This document shows positions 8,257-16,467 of a stretch of DNA of 64,000 nucleotides, piece after piece. A program made the position numbers and the translations under genes. Source of the stretch: Eudoraea adriatica DSM 19308. Lineage in GTDB: Bacteria; Bacteroidota; Bacteroidia; Flavobacteriales; Flavobacteriaceae. The DNA is taken from contig NZ_KB907554.1 in NCBI RefSeq assembly GCF_000382125.1, positions 1 through 64,000 on the forward strand, given 5' to 3'. Within the stretch, counting starts at the first letter, position 1; the number at the start of each line of letters is the position of its first letter. A model generated the notes under the pieces. That model ran no database searches, was not told the origin of the DNA, and saw nothing but the letters and a program-made list of their open reading frames with translations.

Positions 8257-8817
8257 ATGCTCAAGCATCTTCTGGAATGGGATAGGAATACTTTTATATA
8301 TCTGAATAATCTGGGGACAGAAGAGTATGATTTATTTTGGGTAATTACTACGAATATAGCTTCCTGGATTCCGCTTTATATTTTACTTTTCGCATTAATT
8401 ATTGTTAAATACCCAAAAAAGGAAGCTTTTTTCATTACTTGCACAATTGTCCTGCTTTTACTGTGTGTTTTAGGTCTTACCGATATCACCAAGACATATT
8501 TTGAACGTCTGCGGCCCAATAATGACATTGAAATTAATTCCATCATCAGAGTTTTAAAAAACCCTCCGGGATATAGCTTCTTTTCCGGTCACGCCTCCTC
8601 ATCTTTTTCATTGTCGACTATATTTTTTCTATTTCTCAGAAAAAAGTTTTCAATTATCTGGTTGCTTTTTCTTTGGCCCTTTTTATTTGCCTATAGTAGA
8701 ATATATGTAGGGGTCCATTATCCAATAGATATTTTGACAGGTGCTGCAGTAGGGATACTTTTAGGTATTCTGTTTTTTCTGTTTTATCGTAAGATCATAG
8801 AACCCTGCATAAAGTAA
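8257..8817 (+). CDS. PAP2 family membrane phosphatase
   Basis: A 186-residue polytopic membrane protein with the three PAP2 catalytic motifs: KTYFERLRP (motif 1), SGHASS (motif 2, catalytic His) and SRIYVGVHYPID (motif 3). Such enzymes dephosphorylate phosphatidic acid, undecaprenyl diphosphate or lipid A; the substrate cannot be told from the sequence. Five or six membrane helices are visible. Its last 23 bp overlap the convergent O-methyltransferase gene. It lies directly behind tatA. Confidence 0.88.
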   Translation: MLKHLLEWDRNTFIYLNNLGTEEYDLFWVITTNIASWIPLYILLFALIIVKYPKKEAFFITCTIVLLLLCVLGLTDITKTYFERLRPNNDIEINSIIRVLKNPPGYSFFSGHASSSFSLSTIFFLFLRKKFSIIWLLFLWPFLFAYSRIYVGVHYPIDILTGAAVGILLGILFFLFYRKIIEPCIK

Positions 8818-9436
8818 GCCCGTCTCTTATGGAGAGCAGAACAGTTTCTACCCTTGGATCGTTTTTTAATTTTTTATTAAAAGCCAGCAGTTTACTGGTA
8901 ACCAAATCTTTCTTATCAAGAGGTTCAACTACTTTACCGGACCATAAGACATTATCAGTTAGTATGATGCTTCCGGGTTTTGTCTTTTCAATCACAGCTT
9001 CGAAATAAGCATCATACATCTTTTTTTCAGCGTCAATAAAAACCAGGTCAAAAATCTGGTCCAATTCCGGAATAATTTCCAGGGCATCTGCTGTATGTTG
9101 AATTATTTTATCTCCAAATCCGCTTCGGTTAAAAAATGTACGTTGTATATCCGTTAGCTCTTCATTGACATCAATGGTATGGAGTACACCGCCAGTGGTC
9201 AGCCCTTCTGCAAGGCAAATGGCTGAATACCCTGTATATGTGCCAATTTCCAAAATTTTACCGGGACGAATTATCTTGGAAAGCATGCTAAGAACCCTAC
9301 CCTGATAATGGCCTGTAATCATTCTGGGCTGTACTACCTTTAAATGCGTCTCCCGGGTTAAATCACGCAGAATATCAGGTTCATTTTCAGAATGCAGTTT
9401 AATGTAGTTTTCCAGAGACTCAGGAAGAAAATGCAT
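8795..9436 (-). CDS. Class I SAM-dependent O-methyltransferase
   Basis: A 213-residue cytosolic protein of the catechol/caffeoyl-CoA O-methyltransferase family (Methyltransf_3). The SAM motif is KILEIGTYTGYSAICLAEGL near residues 65-84, followed by VLHTIDVNEE. The metal- and SAM-binding region LVFIDAEKKMYDAYFE and LTDNVLWSGKV are present, as in divalent-cation-dependent members. The acceptor is unknown. It is a single-gene unit, convergent with the PAP2 gene (23-bp overlap) and divergent from the GNAT gene. Confidence 0.9.
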   Translation of the reverse strand: MHFLPESLENYIKLHSENEPDILRDLTRETHLKVVQPRMITGHYQGRVLSMLSKIIRPGKILEIGTYTGYSAICLAEGLTTGGVLHTIDVNEELTDIQRTFFNRSGFGDKIIQHTADALEIIPELDQIFDLVFIDAEKKMYDAYFEAVIEKTKPGSIILTDNVLWSGKVVEPLDKKDLVTSKLLAFNKKLKNDPRVETVLLSIRDGLTLCRVL

Positions 9437-9498
9437 AAATCCTTTTTGGTAAAAATATGGATTTATATACTATCTTACCTTTAAATTAGGCAATAAGC

Positions 9499-9978
9499 AT
9501 GGATGAAATAACCATTAGAAATGCAACATTATCCGATTTGGATGTGCTTTTGACTTTTGAGCAAGAATTAATTAAGGCTGAACGTCCTTTTGATAAAACC
9601 ATTCGCAGAGACCCTGTTAATTATTACGATTTAAAAGGGATGATTTTGGATAACCAGGTGTCCGTGGTTGTTGCTGAAATGAATAATATCGTAGTTAGTT
9701 GTGGTGCAGCTGTAATAAAACAGGCAAGATCTTACCTGGATCATAAGGACTATGCCAATTTTGGTTTTATGTATACACTTCCAGCCTGCAGAGGTATGGG
9801 AATTAATAAAAAGGTTTTAGATTCGTTAAGGTCATGGGCAAAATCGAAAGGATACAACGAAATGCGCCTAACGGTATACTCAGATAACATTCCTGCTATA
9901 AAAGCCTATGAAAAAGCAGGGTTTGTAAGTCATATCCTGGAAATGAGAATACCTCGGGACCAGACTGGTAATAGTTAA
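9499..9978 (+). CDS. GNAT family N-acetyltransferase
   Basis: A 159-residue protein with a complete GNAT fold: an N-terminal TIRNATLSDLDVLLTFEQEL, the acetyl-CoA loop PACRGMGINKKVL (R/QxxGxG/A type) near residue 95, and the C-terminal YSDNIPAIKAYEKAGFV signature. The substrate is unknown. It lies 54 bp before kynU, but kynU has its own -7 box, so co-transcription is uncertain. Confidence 0.88.
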   Translation: MDEITIRNATLSDLDVLLTFEQELIKAERPFDKTIRRDPVNYYDLKGMILDNQVSVVVAEMNNIVVSCGAAVIKQARSYLDHKDYANFGFMYTLPACRGMGINKKVLDSLRSWAKSKGYNEMRLTVYSDNIPAIKAYEKAGFVSHILEMRIPRDQTGNS

Positions 9979-10010
9979 TTTTATCAGGGCTATCTTTTAA
10001 GTGGATATTG

Positions 10011-10018
10011 TATTTTTG
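10011..10018 (+). promoter_or_regulatory. TAnnTTTG -7 box of kynU
   Basis: TATTTTTG is an exact -7 match ending 14 bp before the kynU ATG. It suggests kynU starts its own transcript. No clear -33 element was seen. Confidence 0.5.
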
Positions 10019-10032
10019 ACTAAAAATTAACT

Positions 10033-11304
10033 ATGCCATTTCAAAATACTTTATCCTTTGCGCGAGAATTAGATAGGATAGACCCTCTTCAAAAATTCAG
10101 GGATAGATTTTACTTTCCACAATTGAATGGCAAAAATGTAATTTATTTTACGGGAAACTCTTTAGGCCTTCAACCTAAAAATGCAAAAGATTTTGTGGAT
10201 GAAGTAATGGAAGACTGGAAAAATTTGGCCGTAGAAGGTCATTTTCATTCAAAAAAACCTTGGTGGGACTACCACGAAAGACTGGCAAAACCATTGGCTA
10301 AGATAATTGGTGCCAAACCGGGGGAGGTTTCAGTGATGAATACACTTACGGTAAACCTTCATCTTTTAATGGTTTCTTTTTACAGGCCTTCCAAAAAACG
10401 ATATAAAATATTATGTGAAGAGAAAGCCTTTCCTTCAGATCAGTATATGTTGCAAAGCCAGGTACGTTTTCATGGTTTTGATCCGAAAGATGCAATAGTT
10501 GAAGTAGCTAAGCGCCCAGGCCAGCATCACTGGCATACCAATGATATTATTGAAAAAATTAATGAACTCGGAGACGAGTTAGCGCTCGTTATGCTGGGAG
10601 GTGTAAATTATTACAATGGTCAGGTTTTTGACATGAAAGCCATAACCGGTGCGGGCAAATCTGTTGATGCCATGGTGGGCTGGGATCTTGCCCATGCCGC
10701 CGGGAATATAGAATTAAAACTACATGACTGGAATTGTGATTTTGCGGCCTGGTGTAGCTATAAGTATATGAACAGCGGACCCGGGAATGCTTCCGGGATA
10801 TTTATTCACGAAAAGCATTTGGGACAGGATAACATTCCAAGGTTTGAAGGATGGTGGGGGACCAGTAAAGAAACCCGGTTTTTAATGAAACAGGAATTTG
10901 AACCCATTGCTACCGCCGATGCATGGCAACTGAGTAATCCCCCGGTATTGGCATTGGCCCCATATCTTGCTTCTTTAGAACTCTTTGAAGAAGTGGGAAT
11001 GGAAGCGTTAATTGAAAAACGGGAAAAAATAGTCTCTTATCTTGAGTTTATCTTACACGAAATTGATAGTGAGGTAGACAGCAGTTTTGAAATTATTACT
11101 CCGGCCGAAAGAGGGTGCCAACTATCTGTATTGCTTCATGGAGAAGGGCGGTCTTTATTTGAATATCTGATGGCAAACGGGGTGATTACAGATTGGCGTG
11201 AGCCTAACGTAATAAGGCTTGCCCCCGCTCCGTTCTATTGCAGTTTTGAAGATATGTATAACTTCGGGCAGGTTTTGAAAAGAGGAATACTTGGCAGAAC
11301 CTGA
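10033..11304 (+). CDS. kynU: Kynureninase
   Basis: A 423-residue PLP enzyme that splits kynurenine or 3-hydroxykynurenine to anthranilate or 3-hydroxyanthranilate plus alanine. Diagnostic features include YFTGNSLGLQPKNAK near the N-terminus, the WWDYHE segment, the PLP aspartate in GWDLAHAAGN, and the Schiff-base lysine at about residue 244 in CSYKYMNSGPG. RFEGWWGTSKETRF and WQLSNPPVLALAPYLASLE are also family-typical. The length is normal. Kynurenine 3-monooxygenase lies 3.3 kb downstream, so both act in the kynurenine route to quinolinate and NAD or in tryptophan breakdown. Tryptophan dioxygenase and 3-hydroxyanthranilate dioxygenase are not in the window. Confidence 0.95.
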   Translation: MPFQNTLSFARELDRIDPLQKFRDRFYFPQLNGKNVIYFTGNSLGLQPKNAKDFVDEVMEDWKNLAVEGHFHSKKPWWDYHERLAKPLAKIIGAKPGEVSVMNTLTVNLHLLMVSFYRPSKKRYKILCEEKAFPSDQYMLQSQVRFHGFDPKDAIVEVAKRPGQHHWHTNDIIEKINELGDELALVMLGGVNYYNGQVFDMKAITGAGKSVDAMVGWDLAHAAGNIELKLHDWNCDFAAWCSYKYMNSGPGNASGIFIHEKHLGQDNIPRFEGWWGTSKETRFLMKQEFEPIATADAWQLSNPPVLALAPYLASLELFEEVGMEALIEKREKIVSYLEFILHEIDSEVDSSFEIITPAERGCQLSVLLHGEGRSLFEYLMANGVITDWREPNVIRLAPAPFYCSFEDMYNFGQVLKRGILGRT

Positions 11305-11379
11305 TCGGAGATTGACCGTTTTAATGAAATTCAATAAGGAAGTTAAAGGTTGTCTTCCTAAATATTCTAACAGAATCCA

Positions 11380-11784
11380 ATGAAATTAGAGCATGTAGCT
11401 ATATGGACGGAAAAACTTGAATTGCTTAAGGATTTCTATGTTACCTATTTCGGAGCTAAGGCAAAAACCAAATATTATAATCCCGTTAAAGAGTTTCAGA
11501 GTTACTTTCTGAATTTTGAGTCCGGCGCAAGACTGGAACTTATGCACAGGCCCGATATTCCAAAAAATGCAAATTATACGGCAGATAAACAGCATTTGGG
11601 AATTATTCATTTAGCCTTTGGCGTGGAAAGTATGTCTGAAGTCGACGAAAAGGCTGCAGAGTTAAAAAGAGCTGGTTACAATGTAATTAGTGGTCCAAGA
11701 AAAACCGGTGATGGATACTATGAATTTGAGTTGTTGGATCCGGATAATAATCGTTTAGAGGTAACTACCTTGTATATCGAATGA
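11380..11784 (+). CDS. VOC family protein (glyoxalase/bleomycin-resistance-like)
   Basis: A 134-residue vicinal-oxygen-chelate fold protein. It starts MKLEHVAIWTEKLELLKDFY, the first beta-alpha-beta module, has LELMHRPDIP, then LGIIHLAFGVES, and ends with DGYYEFELLDPDNNRLEV. Candidate metal ligands are His5, Glu in LELM, His in IIHLAF and Glu in RLEV, as in metal-dependent VOC enzymes. The substrate is unknown. It sits 75 bp after kynU; a link to the kynurenine pathway is possible but unsupported. Confidence 0.85.
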   Translation: MKLEHVAIWTEKLELLKDFYVTYFGAKAKTKYYNPVKEFQSYFLNFESGARLELMHRPDIPKNANYTADKQHLGIIHLAFGVESMSEVDEKAAELKRAGYNVISGPRKTGDGYYEFELLDPDNNRLEVTTLYIE

Positions 11785-11789
11785 TTGTA

Positions 11790-11797
11790 TATTTTTG
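11790..11797 (+). promoter_or_regulatory. TAnnTTTG -7 box of the MFS gene
   Basis: TATTTTTG is an exact match lying right after the VOC stop and 21 bp before the ATG at 11819. A TTG at 11770-11772 is 17 bp upstream, slightly short of the usual 19-21. If this box is used, the alternative TTG start at 11795 would lie inside the promoter, which favours the ATG. Confidence 0.45.
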
Positions 11798-11818
11798 CCC
11801 TCTATTAGAAGGAACATT

Positions 11819-12976
11819 ATGAGATCTCTTAGAATTATCCTTACCCATCCCAGATATTTTGGCCCTGCCTGGGTTTTCGCCAGCTTAAATATTCTATTTG
11901 GTACCTGGGCAATCTATATACCCTCTGTAAAAGAAGATCTCGGAATTAATAAGGCTGCCCTGGGGTTTGCTATCTTTTTTCTTTCACTGGGTGTTTTCAC
12001 TATTTTTCCTATAGCTTCAAAAATCATTAATAGAATTGGGGTTGGCAAAGCAACCTTTATTGGATTAATTTTAAGCTGCATTGCGGCTTTATTTCCATTA
12101 ATTGCGCCTGGTTTTATTAGCCTTGCAATTGCTCTCTTTTTGTTTGGAGCCACTAATGGATTTACAGATATTTCCATGAATACGCTGGTTACGGAGATTG
12201 AAAAAGAAGACAGGCAAAAATTTATGTCTGCCTCCCATGGGTTTTTTAGTCTTGGGGGGGTTTTAGCAGGGCTTGGCAGTTTTTTGATTCCTGTTCTGGA
12301 TAACAGGGGATTGCATATGCTTTTGGCTGTCTTACTGGTTCTCGCTGTAAATTTTATGTTTTATCGGAGATATTATGCAGTTGTTGCGGCGCCTATAGAG
12401 AAGGAGGGGTTTAGTTTTAAAAATTTTAAGCCTCTCATGCTTCTTGGGGTTGTGTCTTTTGTTGTTATGGGCAGTGAAGGTGCTATCGTGGATTGGAGCG
12501 GATTATTTTTAAAAGAAGTTAGCCTTGCACCGGAAGCCATATGGGGTGCAGGATTTTTAGGGTTTCAGGTATTTATGACCCTGGGGCGCTTTTTAGGAGA
12601 TGCCATTAGTACCAGGATAGGATCAGTTAAAATTGTGGCATTGGGATCTGTTATAGCCATTATTGGATATTTATTGGTTCTAACAACAGATATGTATTTG
12701 GCTATTACAGGATTTGCCCTTACCGGTCTCGGTTTTTCTGTCATTGTTCCCGAATTATTCAGAATTGGAGGTAATGTAAAGGGAGTAGAATCTTCCCAGG
12801 GAGTAGCTTTTATAGCCGGGACAGGATATTCGGGTTTTCTCGTAGGGCCGGTGATTTTAGGTTTCATAGCCGAACAATTCTCATTGAGTTTAAGTTTTAT
12901 TACATTAATGGTTTGTTCAGTTGCTGTATTGGGCGCCACTTTCCTGTTGAAGAGAAAACAACCCGTTAAAGGCTAA
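11819..12976 (+). CDS. MFS transporter
   Basis: A 385-residue inner-membrane protein with about 12 membrane helices and the MFS loop motif shape in INRIGVGKATFIG between helices 2 and 3. It resembles the YbjJ-like branch of small-molecule exporters, but the substrate cannot be told. I chose the ATG at 11819, which has an AGAAGG Shine-Dalgarno sequence 6 bp upstream, over an in-frame TTG at 11795 that would overlap the predicted -7 box. It ends 7 bp before the stop of a convergent lipoprotein gene. Confidence 0.88.
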   Translation: MRSLRIILTHPRYFGPAWVFASLNILFGTWAIYIPSVKEDLGINKAALGFAIFFLSLGVFTIFPIASKIINRIGVGKATFIGLILSCIAALFPLIAPGFISLAIALFLFGATNGFTDISMNTLVTEIEKEDRQKFMSASHGFFSLGGVLAGLGSFLIPVLDNRGLHMLLAVLLVLAVNFMFYRRYYAVVAAPIEKEGFSFKNFKPLMLLGVVSFVVMGSEGAIVDWSGLFLKEVSLAPEAIWGAGFLGFQVFMTLGRFLGDAISTRIGSVKIVALGSVIAIIGYLLVLTTDMYLAITGFALTGLGFSVIVPELFRIGGNVKGVESSQGVAFIAGTGYSGFLVGPVILGFIAEQFSLSLSFITLMVCSVAVLGATFLLKRKQPVKG

Positions 12977-12983
12977 TGGCGAA

Positions 12984-13658
12984 TTATTTTACCAGAATAT
13001 TCGTAAAATACCATTTAATATTCCCTTCCGCATTTATATGGCTCTTTGAAATATTCAATCCATTTAATTCTATATACTCTTCCCATGTGGTAGAAAGATT
13101 GGGCTCTTTTTGATTTGCTTTCCGAAATGACCATTCCTTGATGATATAATCATCTTCAAAATAAAAGTCGTACGCATCGCCAGGGGTATAACCTCCTTCG
13201 CTGCTATATACTATGGTTAGTTTTTGCATAGGGGTTTTTGAAATCGGAGCTTCTGCTTTTTCTGATACTTCATAGCTGTAACCGCCTTTGTCCCATAAAA
13301 GGTTAAAAGGAGCTAAAAACCAATATTTGTCATTAATAAAGCCGGCATCAACTTTGGCTATTGTACTGTCTATCTCACTGCGGTTATAAGTAACCGTATC
13401 TCCTTGGGAGATTCTGGTAACCTCATTTTTTTGAATATTCCATATCCAGCCCCTCTCAAAATGTGTGGTATCCCGGTCTACATTAAAGGCAAACCTTATT
13501 TCTTCCACATTTTTCCAATTCTTTATACCGTGCGCATTGGCTATTTTTTCAGGAACGGATTGTTCAATACTTGTTGAATCTGCATCTTTTTTTTGCTCGG
13601 TTTTGCAACTGAAAAGAAGAACTAATGCAGGTATAATCAGAAAGTTTAGAAATCTCAT
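12984..13658 (-). CDS. Lipoprotein of unknown function
   Basis: A 224-residue protein with a lipoprotein signal (ALVLLFSCKTEQ, lipobox Cys at residue 18). Downstream, residues about 40-60 carry KIANAHGIKNWKNVEEIRFA, and the rest is beta-rich with many aromatic residues (FERGWIWNIQKNEV, YWFLAPFNLLWD). The layout recalls LolA/LolB-like or DUF6503-type beta proteins seen in the Bacteroidota, but I cannot assign a family safely. It probably sits on the inner or outer membrane. It is transcribed alone, with a -7 box close upstream. Confidence 0.7.
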   Translation of the reverse strand: MRFLNFLIIPALVLLFSCKTEQKKDADSTSIEQSVPEKIANAHGIKNWKNVEEIRFAFNVDRDTTHFERGWIWNIQKNEVTRISQGDTVTYNRSEIDSTIAKVDAGFINDKYWFLAPFNLLWDKGGYSYEVSEKAEAPISKTPMQKLTIVYSSEGGYTPGDAYDFYFEDDYIIKEWSFRKANQKEPNLSTTWEEYIELNGLNISKSHINAEGNIKWYFTNILVK

Positions 13659-13671
13659 AATAATGTTTTTT

Positions 13672-13679
13672 CAAATATA
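13672..13679 (-). promoter_or_regulatory. TAnnTTTG -7 box of the lipoprotein gene
   Basis: On the minus strand TATATTTG lies 13 bp upstream of the ATG at 13658. No -33 TTTG was found at the expected spacing. Confidence 0.5.
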
Positions 13680-13748
13680 ACAGCTTTTCAATTCTTAAAA
13701 GCTATTATTACATCACTTTATTGGGGTATGAAATCCCAATAAAATGAT

Positions 13749-13756
13749 TAATTTTG
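13749..13756 (+). promoter_or_regulatory. TAnnTTTG -7 box of clpP
   Basis: TAATTTTG ends 21 bp before the ATG at 13778. It overlaps an in-frame TTG at 13754 that would otherwise extend the protein, which supports the downstream ATG as the start. A TTG at 13721 is 25 bp away, longer than usual. Confidence 0.5.
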
Positions 13757-13777
13757 GTTTTTAACAAAAATGAAAAA

Positions 13778-14326
13778 ATGAGTAATAAAAAGGGAAAAGT
13801 ACAAGAAGCCATTGATGCAAAGTTATTGGAGGATAGAAAAGTATTTCTATGGGGAATGGTTGATGATGATTCTGCCAAACATGTCATTGATCGTTTATTA
13901 TATCTTGATATGCAGAACAATAAGGAAATTCAATTGGTAATAAATAGTCCAGGCGGTTATGTAACTTCTGGTTTTGCTATTTACGATACGATAAAATCAT
14001 TGAAAAGTCCTGTCTCAACAGTATGCAGTGGATTAGCGGCTTCAATGGGTTCTATTCTCCTCTCTGTTGGCAAAAAGGGGCGACGATTCATACAGCCTCA
14101 TGCTCGTGTAATGATCCATCAGCCAAGCGGCGGGGCAAGAGGTCAGGCTTCGAACATTGAAATTCAGGCCAAAGAAATAATCAAGACAAAAGAGATAGGG
14201 GCTAAGATACTGGCTGAAAACTGCGGGCAACCCTATGAAAAAATTCTGAAAGACTTTAACCGTGATTATTGGATGGGTGCAGAAGAATCCATTGAATATG
14301 GAATAGTGGATGCCATTTTAGAATAG
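13778..14326 (+). CDS. clpP: ClpP-type serine protease subunit
   Basis: A 182-residue cytosolic peptidase with the ClpP catalytic triad: Ser89 in GLAASMGS, His114 in VMIHQPSGG, and Asp163 in FNRDYWMGAEESIEYG. It forms a tetradecameric chamber fed by ClpX or ClpA/C. Unlike canonical ClpP, the Asp-containing loop reads NRDYW instead of (E)RDxF/Y(L), a mild variation. The start at 13778 leaves a short N-terminal segment. It is a second-gene type: most genomes keep clpP beside tig and clpX, but neither is here, so this may be an extra ClpP paralogue. A perfect terminator hairpin follows 20 bp after the stop. Confidence 0.92.
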   Translation: MSNKKGKVQEAIDAKLLEDRKVFLWGMVDDDSAKHVIDRLLYLDMQNNKEIQLVINSPGGYVTSGFAIYDTIKSLKSPVSTVCSGLAASMGSILLSVGKKGRRFIQPHARVMIHQPSGGARGQASNIEIQAKEIIKTKEIGAKILAENCGQPYEKILKDFNRDYWMGAEESIEYGIVDAILE

Positions 14327-14346
14327 GAGCTCCTACTTTAACAGAA

Positions 14347-14380
14347 AAAGACCTTCATAGATTATAATATGAAGGTCTTT
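14347..14380 (+). terminator. Intrinsic terminator after clpP
   Basis: AAAGACCTTCATA (14347-14359) pairs perfectly over 13 bp with TATGAAGGTCTTT (14368-14380), with an 8-base loop. The 3' arm ends in TTT and is followed by an AT-rich stretch. Confidence 0.85.
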
Positions 14381-14621
14381 ATAAATATATATGGGCGCCT
14401 CAGGCGGAAAATTCTGTTTTCTATATATACGAACAGCACCCTCTAAAAAGATCTTTTTTTTGAAAAAAAATGACAAGCTATTATTCAATCGGAGGTCTTC
14501 CATGCCCTTAATCCACTTATAAACTATTGCATGTTTTCGGGACTGGTGGTAATCATAACCCGGAGAAAACTTAATTTTAGTACATTTACCTTCAAACCTA
14601 ACCATTCTGCAGGCTTTAATT

Positions 14622-15971
14622 ATGAGGCAAACTTCAAAAGATATCGCTATAATTGGATCCGGACTAATAGGATCTTTATTAGCCATTTATCTAAAAAGGC
14701 TGGGCCATAATATTACTGTGTTCGATCGTCGGCCTGATATCAGGACCATAGAATTTTCGGGACGTTCCATAAACCTTGCAATGAGCAACAGGGGTTGGAA
14801 ATCTTTGCGTGAAGTGGGTATTGAAAAAGAGATAAAGAAAATTGCAATTCCACTTTATAAGCGGGCAATGCATGTTAATGGCAAACCGGTTTATTTTCAG
14901 AAATATGGTAAAGAAGGGGAGGCAATCTGGTCCATCTCCAGAGGATTGCTGAACAAAAAGATGATTGATCTTGCTGAAAGCACCGGCGTAATTTTCAGAT
15001 TTAATGAAAAAGTATGGGATATTGATCTGCCCGAAGCCCGATTGTACACAGGAGCAACTGAAAAAGGTGCATGGAAAGCTTATAATTATGATATTGTATT
15101 TGGTTGTGATGGTGCATTTTCCAGAATTCGCCACAAAATGCAGCGCAGGAGCAGGTTTGATTATTCACAGGATTTTATTGAGGTTGGTTATAAAGAGCTC
15201 ACAATTCCGGCTAATGATGATGGCACGCACAAACTAGACAAAAACTCCTTTCACATCTGGCCAAGAGGAAATTTCATGTTCATTGCAATGCCCAATCAGG
15301 ATGGTAGTTTCACCTGTACATTATTTTTACCATTTGAAGGTGAAATATCTTTTGAAAATATAAAAACCAAACCCCAGGCAAAGGAATTTTTTAAAACCTA
15401 TTTTCCCGATGTAATTAAAGAAATAGACAACCTGGCCGGGGATTTTTTTAAAAACCCGACGAGTGCTATGGTTACCATGAAATGCTATCCCTGGACCTAT
15501 TGGGATAAGGTGGCTCTTGTAGGGGATTCTGCCCATGCTATAGTGCCTTTTTATGGACAGGGAATGAATGCAGGTTTTGAAGACATCTATGTTTTAAATG
15601 AATTAATCTCTAAATACGGGGATGACTGGGAGCATATTTTTCAGGAGTATCAGAAGAAAAGGAAACCAGATGCAGATGCGATAGCCGAATTGAGCTTTAG
15701 AAACTTTATTGAAATGAGCAGCAAAACAGCGGATCCGCTTTTTCTGCTTCAAAAGAAAATAGAAAAACATTTTGCAAAAAAACACCCGGACAAATGGATT
15801 CCTGTTTACTCCAGGGTGACATTTTCTGATCAGCCTTATTCAGAAGCCCTGGCAATAGGCGATTGGCAGGAAAGAATTATGGAACAGGTAATGCAAATAC
15901 CCAATATTGAATCTAAATGGGACAGCCGGGAAGTAGAAGAGAAAATATTAGAATTGCTTAAACAAGATTGA
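14622..15971 (+). CDS. kmo: Kynurenine 3-monooxygenase
   Basis: A 449-residue FAD-dependent aromatic hydroxylase that converts kynurenine to 3-hydroxykynurenine with NADPH and O2. The FAD dinucleotide motif GSGLIG (residues 12-17) is intact, followed by FDRRPD and the family-specific FSGRSINLAMSNRGW. The second FAD motif is LVGDSAHAIVPFYGQGMNAG around Asp302. YKELTIP and IWPRGNFMFIAMPN in the middle are typical of KMO and not of other hydroxylases. It probably works with kynU 3.3 kb upstream. The C-terminal region, after about 390, is amphipathic and may touch the membrane, as in eukaryotic KMO (inference). Confidence 0.95.
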   Translation: MRQTSKDIAIIGSGLIGSLLAIYLKRLGHNITVFDRRPDIRTIEFSGRSINLAMSNRGWKSLREVGIEKEIKKIAIPLYKRAMHVNGKPVYFQKYGKEGEAIWSISRGLLNKKMIDLAESTGVIFRFNEKVWDIDLPEARLYTGATEKGAWKAYNYDIVFGCDGAFSRIRHKMQRRSRFDYSQDFIEVGYKELTIPANDDGTHKLDKNSFHIWPRGNFMFIAMPNQDGSFTCTLFLPFEGEISFENIKTKPQAKEFFKTYFPDVIKEIDNLAGDFFKNPTSAMVTMKCYPWTYWDKVALVGDSAHAIVPFYGQGMNAGFEDIYVLNELISKYGDDWEHIFQEYQKKRKPDADAIAELSFRNFIEMSSKTADPLFLLQKKIEKHFAKKHPDKWIPVYSRVTFSDQPYSEALAIGDWQERIMEQVMQIPNIESKWDSREVEEKILELLKQD

Positions 15972-15984
15972 CTTTCTAAAATAA

Positions 15985-16398
15985 CTACCTGTTTTTCATT
16001 TCAGCCCTGCGCATGGGCATTTGATCTATTAGATCAAAAACCTCACCTGGTTCTACAATGAACTTCTTTCTAAGTTTCACGCCACCATCTTTTCCTATGA
16101 GGATAACACCCTGAAATTCACCATAGGATATTTTAGCAGGATCAATATTGGTTTTTAATCCGTCCTTATCCAATACTTCCTTGCCTGTGCATACAAAAAG
16201 ATCTAAATCTCTTTCCTTCATTTCGTCATTCCGAGCAACAAACTTGCTAACTTGTATGTTTCTGGCAGGCAAATCATTATTCGAATCTATAATAAGGAGA
16301 ATTCGTTTTTTCCACTTGAATTCCGCCAGTTCCTGTGCGAACATCCCATTAAATTGTAACATTAAAACTAAAAGCGCAATAAATCTTAGAATAAACAT
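15985..16398 (-). CDS. DUF4174 domain exported protein
   Basis: A 137-residue protein with a signal peptide ending FAQ. It has the DUF4174 pattern: LAEFKWKKRILLIIDSN at the start of the mature part, RDLDLFVC in the middle, and FQGVILIGKDGGVKLRKKF near the C-terminus, which resembles a degenerate thioredoxin-like fold. No CxxC is present, so redox activity is unlikely. It is a single gene, convergent with kmo. The function is unknown. Confidence 0.82.
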   Translation of the reverse strand: MFILRFIALLVLMLQFNGMFAQELAEFKWKKRILLIIDSNNDLPARNIQVSKFVARNDEMKERDLDLFVCTGKEVLDKDGLKTNIDPAKISYGEFQGVILIGKDGGVKLRKKFIVEPGEVFDLIDQMPMRRAEMKNR

Positions 16399-16423
16399 AT
16401 ACGTATATAGTACTAAAATAAAA

Positions 16424-16447
16424 AAACCACCTGACTACAGGTGGTTT
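16424..16447 (-). terminator. Intrinsic terminator of the zinc-ribbon/Nif3 operon
   Basis: AAACCACCTG (16424-16433) pairs with CAGGTGGTTT (16438-16447), with a 4-base loop. On the minus strand it is followed by a long T-rich run. It lies 20 bp after the stop of the zinc-ribbon-like gene. Confidence 0.85.
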
Positions 16448-16467
16448 CAGATAAATATTTAATTCTA

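Noticed and set aside
12565-12939. 124-codon minus-strand ORF
   Set aside because: It is antisense to the MFS transporter; it is rich in Pro, Thr and Ile as expected for the complement of membrane helices.
14333-14686. 117-codon minus-strand ORF between clpP and kmo
   Set aside because: It reads through the clpP terminator hairpin and overlaps the kmo start. It has no family pattern and ends in AT-rich, low-complexity sequence.
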